64,000 bases of DNA. It comes from Bacillota bacterium. GTDB taxonomy: Bacteria; Bacillota; Sulfobacillia; Sulfobacillales; Sulfobacillaceae. The first letter of the stretch is position 1. Each line of letters starts with the position of its first letter. Positions 25,188 through 32,202 of the stretch are shown in pieces. Under the pieces are notes generated by a model. The model saw only the letters and a program-made list of their open reading frames with translations. It was not told the origin of the DNA and searched no databases. The position numbers and the translations under genes were made by a program. The stretch spans positions 1 through 64,000 of the forward strand of contig JAKADO010000005.1 of NCBI GenBank assembly GCA_021820485.1. Direction: 5' to 3'.

Positions 25188-25532
25188 TTACTCCTTCGGA
25201 ACATGCCCGTCTTTTTCAAACCCGTAATCCCGTTCCACCTTGCAAATCCTGGTCTTATAGCGAAGATACCACTCCGACATGCCCCGGCGTTGAGCAATCA
25301 GATGGCGCTCGTTCTGCTTCCAATCGCTTATGGCTTCAAGGGATTCCCAATACGATACGGTGACGCCGATGCCCGCTCGGGCCATTTCGATCCCTAAAAA
25401 CCCCGGTTGGGATGATGCCAAAGAAACCATTTCATCGGCCATTTCCGCGTATCCGTTGTCCCCATCCGTACGTTCTGATGTAAAAATCACCGCGTAGTAC
25501 GGTGGTGTCGGTGTACGGGCAATCTCATTCAT
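25188..25532 (-). CDS. Antibiotic biosynthesis monooxygenase (ABM) domain protein
   Basis: A 114-residue ferredoxin-like fold protein. It has AEMADEMVSLASSQPGFLGIE, then VTVSYWESLEAISDWKQNERHLIAQ, the ABM family pattern, here of the YqjZ type. Possible roles include cofactor-free oxidation or heme-related chemistry. Start ATG with AGGTGCGCC upstream. It stands alone on the minus strand. Confidence 0.85.
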   Translation of the reverse strand: MNEIARTPTPPYYAVIFTSERTDGDNGYAEMADEMVSLASSQPGFLGIEMARAGIGVTVSYWESLEAISDWKQNERHLIAQRRGMSEWYLRYKTRICKVERDYGFEKDGHVPKE

Positions 25533-25855
25533 GGCGCACCTCCTGGTCCATCCTATCGAATCGCTCTAAATAGGGGACATTCGCAAAGCCTGCACTGACA
25601 TTAGCGCATAGAATGCACAGACCCTCAACGGCGTCTAGTGAAATCTGTCACGGGCGGGCACCTGATCTGGTGATGGTGTTTGTTAGTGGGCACTTTTTTG
25701 TTGCGTGGCTGCGGAATGTGGGCACACCCCTCGTCCGATGAACTGGCTTGGTTGTCACGGCCAGGGCATAGAATATGGGCTAAACACCGCGTCAATAGTC
25801 AGTCGCACTTGGACCACCTTCCAACAGGGCCGATTCGTGGGAGAAAAGCCTAAAG
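25533..25855. other. Gap without a supported gene
   Basis: About 320 bp upstream of the ABM gene. Small frames only; none has a ribosome binding site with a plausible product. Confidence 0.4.
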
Positions 25856-25886
25856 CGACAGGCAGGCTAAAGAGCCCTGCCTGTCG
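25856..25886 (-). terminator. Stem-loop after the GNAT gene
   Basis: CGACAGGCAGG/CCTGCCTGTCG, eleven perfect pairs, nine-base loop, just downstream of the minus-strand GNAT stop. The T-run is weak. Confidence 0.55.
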
Positions 25887-25897
25887 TGATTGGGCCT

Positions 25898-26407
25898 TTA
25901 CCGAGGCATCGGAAATTCCCAGTAGATCATGTCCTGGCGTTCCGCTATCCGCTGCATTCCGAGTTTCTCCAGCACTCGGATGGATGCCCAGTTATCCGGC
26001 AGACACTCTGCGGCAATGCGTCTCACGGCCGACTGTTGCAATGCCCAGTGGACGAATTCACGGGCCATCTCAGTGGCATATCCCTGCCCCTGGTACGCCG
26101 GAGCGATGTCGTATCCGATTTCGATGGCGCCGTTGTGGTCGGGAGGGGATTTGAAGCCCATCGAACCAATGGCGCGGTGGTCCTCGGTGTGGATAATCAT
26201 GCCGCTCCATAAGCCATGGCTTGGGTCACGCCGCACCCGGACTAGGGTGTTTGGCAACACAAATTGACGGACGGGGTCGTTCGGGAACCCTTCGGCGACA
26301 GTCACGCCCAATAATGTTTCCAACTGTGCTGTATCGTGCAGAACCGCTTCAGCCAATTCTGCAGTCCATGACACCATCCGCAATCGTTCGGTACTCAATT
26401 CTGCCAA
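25898..26407 (-). CDS. GNAT N-acetyltransferase (RimJ/RimL-like)
   Basis: An acetyl-CoA-dependent acetyltransferase. Motif A is YDIAPAYQGQGYATEMARE, with the Q/RxxGxG/A CoA loop, followed by NWASIRVLEKLGMQ, the RimJ/RimL signature. The frame extends to a TTG at 26491 but that part looks unlike the family. I prefer the TTG at 26407, about 170 residues, which has AAAGGGGAC upstream at a rather long spacing; the start is uncertain. Acceptor unknown. Confidence 0.8.
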   Translation of the reverse strand: MAELSTERLRMVSWTAELAEAVLHDTAQLETLLGVTVAEGFPNDPVRQFVLPNTLVRVRRDPSHGLWSGMIIHTEDHRAIGSMGFKSPPDHNGAIEIGYDIAPAYQGQGYATEMAREFVHWALQQSAVRRIAAECLPDNWASIRVLEKLGMQRIAERQDMIYWEFPMPR

Positions 26408-26661
26408 TGTATGTCGTCCCCTTTGCGTCACTGGGGACGTGCCGTCTCCCTCAGTGACTACGAATTGTTCTCGGGCCTCGTGAGGTGACAAGTTGGGGAA
26501 ATCACAGGCATTCTCCTTTAGGGAAGGTTGTGGTCAGAATATCGCGGCAAATCCCACAAGTCAACGGAAAGGTCGAGATTGCGGCTGTCCGCTTGCGACA
26601 ACGAGGCGATTTGCCCAATGGGGGAACCGTTGCCTGGTGCGAGGGTCTGCATCATCTGCGC

Positions 26662-27107
26662 CTAAAGCCAGAATTGGGGTGGGTGCCCCGATGTTTTCTC
26701 GGACAAGACCTCGCCTTTGGATCCCACGATAAACGTAAAGGTTGCGGACCTATCGATACCCCATCGCTCGGATAGAGTCACCTTGGCGATGACTTGAGAC
26801 CGGCGCGACGCGGGCAAGCGCTGCAAATCGGCAGAGGACGGGCGTCGGATGTTGGTCGTGCACCAGCCAGCAAGCAATGCAGTGCCAGGAAGTGGGCGCC
26901 GCCCTCGGGAATTTGGCAAGGGGTTGCCTCGGCCGTTATGTGGGGGAACGCCGTCAGTTGAAGCGGGCGGTCGAGGTTGCGCCAAAATGCGGGCGGAATG
27001 CGGAGACTTGCTGCGCTCGCACGGGTGCTCGGCTGGCCGCAGGCTGATTCGGCGAGCCCAAGACTCAACGCCACCAACGTGATGGCACATGGCTTTACCG
27101 GTTTCAC
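26662..27107 (-). pseudogene. Probable decayed thioredoxin-like lipoprotein gene
   Basis: On the minus strand a GTG at 27107 with AAAGGGG upstream begins VKPVKPCAITLVALSLGLAESACGQ, a plausible lipoprotein signal with an imperfect lipobox. Some 60 codons later the sense jumps to another frame that reads ALLAGWC and ends SATFTFIVGSKGEVLSEKTSG, the strand-turn-strand typical of TlpA-like thioredoxin folds. I infer one gene broken by at least one frameshift. Weak evidence overall. Confidence 0.3.
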
Positions 27108-27667
27108 GACATGACCCCTTTCCCGCGCTTTCCGTCCTGAACGCCGGGTTCGTGTCGATTGTTTCAGGGAGGCATGCTCCGCGTCGGACTCCGCCTTTCC
27201 CATCCGTCATGCATGGAGATGTCATGGTGGGCGGGGAACTGGCTCACCTGGGGCTAATCCACGCTGCATCTTCACGCTATGCCCGTACCCGCTTATAACG
27301 TAATGAATTCGTGAGCGGCGCGCGCGGCAGTTATAGTCATTCACACCCACCTTCCAAGAATGCAGAATCCTCACTAGCAGAAACGGGCCATTGGGGCGCG
27401 AAACAAATGGTACCTGTCGTCACTGCCCGGGTTAGTCTTTTAATATCTTCCGACAGTGCTCCCGGGGATCCGCGTTGAGGAGCTCGTGTTCAACCAGCAC
27501 TGCCAAGCTGCCGCTTAACGTTAGACCATCGCGGGCCTTCGCCGTTCACGGACAAGCCCGCAACGGCCAGAGTCTGGGGAGGGTCTTGAGCGGCTGTTCC
27601 AGCATTGCAATGGGAATTGTGGATTCTGACGAAGGTGCCGCGGTAACATGAGTGGTGAGGTGAGGCA
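27108..27667. other. 560-bp gap without a supported gene
   Basis: Only short overlapping frames on both strands. Nothing recognisable until the small membrane protein gene at 27668. Confidence 0.4.
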
Positions 27668-27832
27668 ATGGTTGCCGACGAAATCATCATCGTAGCGCTT
27701 CTGTTGTTTGGGGTGATTCCTGCCATAATCCATTGGTCGATTAGTTTAAGCAATCTTCGCCGGATAGACCAGTTGGAGGCGAAAATTCAACAGTTGCAGC
27801 ACCAACTTGATGACGGCGCGAGTCCCGACTGA
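27668..27832 (+). CDS. Small single-pass membrane protein with coiled coil
   Basis: A 54-residue frame. One hydrophobic helix (EIIIVALLLFGVIPAIIHW, about residues 5-23) is followed by an amphipathic segment rich in L and Q with heptad spacing (LRRIDQLEAKIQQLQHQL). GAGGTGAGG sits at ideal distance before the ATG. This topology resembles small Firmicute membrane proteins of the DivIC- or YrzK-like size class, but I recognise no family. Confidence 0.55.
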   Translation: MVADEIIIVALLLFGVIPAIIHWSISLSNLRRIDQLEAKIQQLQHQLDDGASPD

Positions 27833-27948
27833 ATGCGTGTGATCTCACGGTGATTTCTTCACACATGGTCAGCGCTGCGCTTGCGCCACAAGGATAGCAT
27901 GGGATCACGGTCCGGAGGTTGTCGGCGGAAGGGAGTGGTCAAATTCTT

Positions 27949-28460
27949 ATGCCGCAAGTTGTCGTATTGATAGGCCCAAAAGGTGCGGGCAAATCCACGA
28001 TTGCAGAGCTGTTGGAAACCCGTCTTGGCATACGGTTTGTTCGGGTAGAGCCGATATTCCTGGCGGTTTACGAAACCCTCGGGGGAACACATCCTGATTA
28101 CGAGCGCCGCGGCTTTCAGGCTGTCCTCCAAGCATTGAAAACGGAAATGGAGCATGCGGAGATCCTCTGCTTTGAATCCACGGGAGCATCGCGTTATACC
28201 CAATGGCTGTTGGATGAACTGGGGCGATCGGCCACCGTTGTACCAATCCGAGTGGTGGCGAATGGCACCCAGTGTCTGGACGCATTCACCATCGTGACGC
28301 GTCGATCCATATCCCGGTGTCTGATGACCGGATTTCACAAATCAATGCATTGGCCATGACCGTTCAGTTGCCATGGGCTGCGGAAATCGACAACCAAGGC
28401 GTATTCGATCCCGACGCCATCGTGCGGAAGGTGCGATGGGCCATCCAAGAGGCTCATTAG
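27949..28460 (+). pseudogene. P-loop nucleoside/shikimate kinase-like gene with a frameshift
   Basis: Begins MPQVVVLIGPKGAGKSTIAELLETRLGI, an excellent Walker A, and runs about 110 codons to VVANGTQCLD. The sense then continues in another frame (RIHHRDASIHIPVSDDRISQIN ... VRKVRWAIQEAH) to a stop at 28460. Joined, the two parts give about 170 residues, normal for a shikimate-kinase-like or adenylate-kinase-like P-loop protein. No slippery heptamer is visible at the junction (about 28278), so mutation or sequencing error is more likely than programmed shifting. Confidence 0.65.
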
Positions 28461-28531
28461 CATTTGCCGTTCGACAGTTGCGTGGCCATTTAAGAGAGAG
28501 CACAGTCTGAATCTAGACAAGGAGGCGACGC

Positions 28532-28951
28532 ATGTTCATCGAGCCACGGAACGAAATGCCGTCCATTGAAGGAACCGGTGGGCATCCGATCCGCATTATG
28601 CGTTCGACCCTCGTTGAGGGTGCGTTCAAGTGTACCCTGTCTCAATGCATTCACTACGACAACTGCAGCGAAATTGTCCTCACGTGGGAACTGTTGAATC
28701 CGGACCCCGCCACGTTTTTAGCCCACACGGTGACCGTCCCTAGGATTCCAGGCTATCGATTGTGGCCAATGGACGGAAAAGCAGGCCAACATGTTGAAGA
28801 GAATCACTATTTAGTCAGCCCGCGACTGCCGGACAACGGATTGGACGACCTCGTCATCGACGTCTCCGCTTTCGGTATGGGAGGCTACAAGCTGTTTGAG
28901 CTTCGGAACTTAACCATGGTTAATCTGCCGCAGACGGAGTTTAGGCTGTAA
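28532..28951 (+). CDS. Hypothetical protein
   Basis: A 139-residue protein with a strong AAGGAGG eight bases before ATG. It has three clustered cysteines (CTLSQCIHYDNC, about residues 34-45), then beta-rich segments (TVTVPRIPGYRLWPMDG, LVIDVSAFGMGGYKLFELRNLTMV). No signal peptide or membrane helix. I recognise no family. Codon use resembles the neighbouring genes, and it lies between a frameshifted kinase gene and an MFS gene. Confidence 0.6.
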   Translation: MFIEPRNEMPSIEGTGGHPIRIMRSTLVEGAFKCTLSQCIHYDNCSEIVLTWELLNPDPATFLAHTVTVPRIPGYRLWPMDGKAGQHVEENHYLVSPRLPDNGLDDLVIDVSAFGMGGYKLFELRNLTMVNLPQTEFRL

Positions 28952-29169
28952 AGTTTCCATGTCGTGGTGGTCTCCGGGCGACATGCGCCATCCAAAACGC
29001 AGAAAGCGGCAAGAAAAGTTGTGGAAACGGTTAGCAATTTGACAATGATTATGATTCCGTCATCATGAAAGGCATGGGAACCTCCTGCAAAGTCATTCAG
29101 TAACCCGGCCGGGTCGAACACGGGTCATGCTTTCTTGACGGGGGATCGCAGAATGGGAGGAGCAACGTC

Positions 29170-30399
29170 GTGCATCGCTCAGCAAGTGGCTGGAGACTCA
29201 CCCTGGTTCTGTTTTTCGTCACCTCCGTCATCGAATCCTATGGCTACAGCCACGTTCTCGCCTTTTTGCCGGTGTACTTGCAGGGCATGCGGGTTCAGCA
29301 CGCCAGCACTTGGGTCGGTGTTCTGAGTGCTCTGACCTTTATTGTGGGACTTCCGCTTGTGCCCATGTGGGGCGTTTGGGCGAACCGGCATGGCGGCAAG
29401 GCGGTTATTATTCGCAGTGCCTTCGTGGAGGCGGTGGTATTCGCTCTCTTGGGCTTCAGCCATCGACTGGCCGGTGTGGTGGTCGCCATGTCGTTGGTAG
29501 GATTTCAGTTGGGGAACACCGGCATCATGCTGTCCTCGCTGAGGCGATTGGTGCCCGACAATCGGGTGGGGTCGGCGATATCCATGTTCAGCGTAGCTTC
29601 GCCGATAGGCATGGCGCTTGGTCCCCTGGTGGGAGGATGGCTGGTCCATGGTGGCTCCTTTACGTTGCACGACTTATATTATGTCGATGCCGTCCTATCG
29701 GTCATGACCGGCAGCATGCTGCTCCTTTTTTATCGGGAAGCCGATCGACGGCAGGACACATCCTCAGAGCCTGCTTGGCGCACGGCGTGGACTTCGGTGC
29801 GGTTCACCTTCAATCTTCCTGTGACCTGGCTTCTCTTTGGAATATATGGACTCTTGATGGTGACCCGGCAAATGGTCAATCCCTACGTTCCTGTGGCGAT
29901 CGAGAAATTTTATCACCATTCCGGCAGCATCACCCTGGCCATTGGCGCGATGGTCGGGTTGGCCGCTTTGGTCGGAGCCCTCATCACCATTATCGCGGGC
30001 CGTCTTGGCGACCGCGTGGGATTTACGAAGGTGCTAACCTGGGCGTTTGCTGTTCTTGTGCCAGCGGCCGCATTGCTGGGCTTTAGCCGCCAGCTGTCTT
30101 CGTTTGGCTTGATTCTAACGGCCTTTAGCGCGGCGGTCAGCATTGGCGGCGCGATGATTTTTGCCCTGTTTTCCACGCGGATTCCTGAATCCCACCGCAA
30201 TACCGCCCTGAATCTGGTGTATTTGCCGATGTACCTGGGCGGCATTGTCGGACCATTGATGGCGTCTGGGCTCATCCGTTTTGGAGTAGCGGGCCCCTTT
30301 GGCGGAGCGGCACTGGCATCCTTGGTCGGATGGTGGGTCATCGTTCGTAAGCTTCGGGAGACAGTCCCCGACGCCGAACTCCACATCACAACCGGTTAG
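29170..30399 (+). CDS. MFS transporter
   Basis: A 409-residue major facilitator with about 12 hydrophobic helices. The loop 2-3 motif is VPMWGVWANRHGGKAVI, close to the G-x3-D-R/K-x-G-R/K pattern. The second half repeats it as GRLGDRVGFTKVL. Motif C-like PIGMALGPLVGGWL is in helix 5, suggesting an exporter. GTG start with GGGAGGAGC upstream. Probably drug or metabolite efflux; substrate unknown. Confidence 0.88.
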   Translation: MHRSASGWRLTLVLFFVTSVIESYGYSHVLAFLPVYLQGMRVQHASTWVGVLSALTFIVGLPLVPMWGVWANRHGGKAVIIRSAFVEAVVFALLGFSHRLAGVVVAMSLVGFQLGNTGIMLSSLRRLVPDNRVGSAISMFSVASPIGMALGPLVGGWLVHGGSFTLHDLYYVDAVLSVMTGSMLLLFYREADRRQDTSSEPAWRTAWTSVRFTFNLPVTWLLFGIYGLLMVTRQMVNPYVPVAIEKFYHHSGSITLAIGAMVGLAALVGALITIIAGRLGDRVGFTKVLTWAFAVLVPAAALLGFSRQLSSFGLILTAFSAAVSIGGAMIFALFSTRIPESHRNTALNLVYLPMYLGGIVGPLMASGLIRFGVAGPFGGAALASLVGWWVIVRKLRETVPDAELHITTG

Positions 30400-30486
30400 G
30401 TTCTGCGCGGGCGCAAGACACCGCCCAGGCTTTGGGATTGGAACCCGATGGGGCATGGGCAAGGGGACTGGAAGCGGTCAGACCCC

Positions 30487-31224
30487 CTATGCCATCGGGG
30501 CGCAGAATTTCTCCGCAGTTGTCACCAAGCCTGTTTGCCGCGAAATGTTGTAGACGACAGCGTCATAACAAAAAGATGGGCTCGATGTGGCCGTGCAATC
30601 CTTGACCAAGACGCAATCGTACCCTAAGTTGGTGGCATCAAGAAAGGTGCTCCACACGCACTGGTCGATATTGACGCCTGTGAAAAACAGGGTCTCAATG
30701 CCGGATGCCCGGAGCGCGGCATCCAGAACCGTTCCCGAGAATCCGCTGAGCCGATACTTGTCGACCCACCAATCCCGGCTGTCATGAGAGACCTTTAATT
30801 CCTCCAACAGGTCTGCCGACCAGGTGTCCTTCAGCAATGCCGGCCCCAAGTTGTCGGGCAAGGGGCTGCCGATGCCCGAATCAGGTTGATGCTTTCCGAA
30901 TGTATACAACACGCTGGGAGGCAAGTTCGCCAAGTCGGGGCGATTGCCCCAATTGACCCAGGCGACCCGTACGTCAAAGACCCTGGCCCCGGCAATCAGC
31001 CGATGAAGACTGGGCACCAAATCGCGAGTGGATGGTCCGCGCCCCAATTTCTCTGATCCGAAAAAGTTCTGCATATCAATGACGATAATGGCGGAGCGTT
31101 GGGGGTTGAATCGCATCCGACGATTGTTCTCGAGATGAATCGTCAAACTGGACGCCGACCCTCGACTGACATCGATGAGGTCGTTGTCGACAACCCAATA
31201 GTTGAGATTGTTCCCGAAGTGCAT
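30487..31224 (-). CDS. Isochorismatase-family cysteine hydrolase
   Basis: A 245-residue hydrolase. The fold shows AIIVIDMQNFFG (catalytic Asp), a central lysine region, and IETLFFTGVNIDQCVWSTFLDATNLGYDCVLVKDCTA with the nucleophilic Cys in the NxxQC setting. Relatives include N-carbamoylsarcosine amidase, biuret/ureidoacrylate hydrolases and nicotinamidase. The N-terminal 40 residues are an extension. AAGGAGGATCTC precedes the ATG. Convergent with the MFS gene. Confidence 0.88.
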   Translation of the reverse strand: MHFGNNLNYWVVDNDLIDVSRGSASSLTIHLENNRRMRFNPQRSAIIVIDMQNFFGSEKLGRGPSTRDLVPSLHRLIAGARVFDVRVAWVNWGNRPDLANLPPSVLYTFGKHQPDSGIGSPLPDNLGPALLKDTWSADLLEELKVSHDSRDWWVDKYRLSGFSGTVLDAALRASGIETLFFTGVNIDQCVWSTFLDATNLGYDCVLVKDCTATSSPSFCYDAVVYNISRQTGLVTTAEKFCAPMA

Positions 31225-31283
31225 GAGATCCTCCTTGCTGTCTGGCGTTGTCTTGCGGCCGTGCGGCCTCTGGACGGAACCCG

Positions 31284-31979
31284 CTAAAGCCCTTGAAGCA
31301 CCATGTGTATCACCTGGGCCATCAACTGTTCGGTCCTTTCGAGAGACGAACCGTTTTGCTTGGTGACCAAAAGATAATCGACCTTGGTGAGAAAGAAATT
31401 GTCGACGAGATTGTCGAGGACCAAAACCGTTAAGCCATGCATCGCTGACCAGAGCGTCAAGGTGAGCATCTCTGCTGACGTGTCGCGGCGAATTTCACCC
31501 GTGGCTTGTGACGCCGAAATCCCCTTCAGCAAAACCTGGAGGGCGGATTCGGCAGCCGCGGTGACCCGTTCGTTGTCGTCATGGCTGTCTCGGTCCGTTT
31601 GACGTAGGTCTGTGCGAAACATGAGGCGGTACGTGGCTCGGTGTTCCAGAGCGAAACGCAAGTAAGCGCCGCCCAAGGCGATGGTGCGCGCCAATGGAGT
31701 CCCTGAGGTTTGCTGGTAGGCTGCGTTCAGCGCCATCTCCAGTTTTTGAAACCCTTCGATGGCCAATGCCGCTATGAGGTCGGCTTTATCGGAGAAATGG
31801 TTATAGGGCGCGCTGTGGCTAACCCCCGCTTTACGCGCCACCTCACGCAGGGTCAAGTCCGGTATGTCGCGCTCGGCAATGAGGTCCAAGGCGGCATCGA
31901 GCAACGCGCGTCTGAGGTCTCCATGATGATAGGGGCGTTTCTCCTGGTTCGTGACGACACCTCTTCTCGATGGTCCCAC
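31284..31979 (-). CDS. TetR/AcrR-family repressor
   Basis: A helix-turn-helix repressor. RRALLDAALDLIAERDIPDLTLREVARKAGVSHSAPYNHFSDKADLIAALAIEGF is the TetR DNA-binding domain, about residues 22-72. The ligand-binding half resembles TetR_C_13/33-type domains. I chose the GTG at 31979 (CCAGGAACC upstream); ATG 32009 is an alternative and the frame extends further. It is divergent from the MMPL transporter. Two TetR-like palindromes lie between them, so it probably represses both. Confidence 0.85.
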   Translation of the reverse strand: MGPSRRGVVTNQEKRPYHHGDLRRALLDAALDLIAERDIPDLTLREVARKAGVSHSAPYNHFSDKADLIAALAIEGFQKLEMALNAAYQQTSGTPLARTIALGGAYLRFALEHRATYRLMFRTDLRQTDRDSHDDNERVTAAAESALQVLLKGISASQATGEIRRDTSAEMLTLTLWSAMHGLTVLVLDNLVDNFFLTKVDYLLVTKQNGSSLERTEQLMAQVIHMVLQGL

Positions 31980-32010
31980 GGTTCCTGGATAAGGATAGCA
32001 TAAGCCCATA

Positions 32011-32060
32011 TTGACACTGTCTATTTTGGCGGCTATCCTAAATCGCATCTTGACAGTGTC
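32011..32060 (+). promoter_or_regulatory. MMPL promoter with two TetR-type operators
   Basis: TTGACA (32011-32016), 17-bp spacer, TATCCT (32034-32039). Two nearly identical palindromes, GACACTGTC (32013-32021) and GACAGTGTC (32052-32060), flank it, the first overlapping the -35. This matches a repressor controlling the divergent tetR-MMPL pair. Confidence 0.72.
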
Positions 32061-32202
32061 CAGATTGCTGTGACACGCATCCGCGTCATGTTGCCCCACG
32101 GTGAAGGGAAGCCCTGGAAGAGACCCGCTTGCGGGATTGATTGCGAACGATCGCGCCGTCTTTCCCGTTTGACGCTGAGACGAAGGAGATGTAGTTGGTC
32201 GG

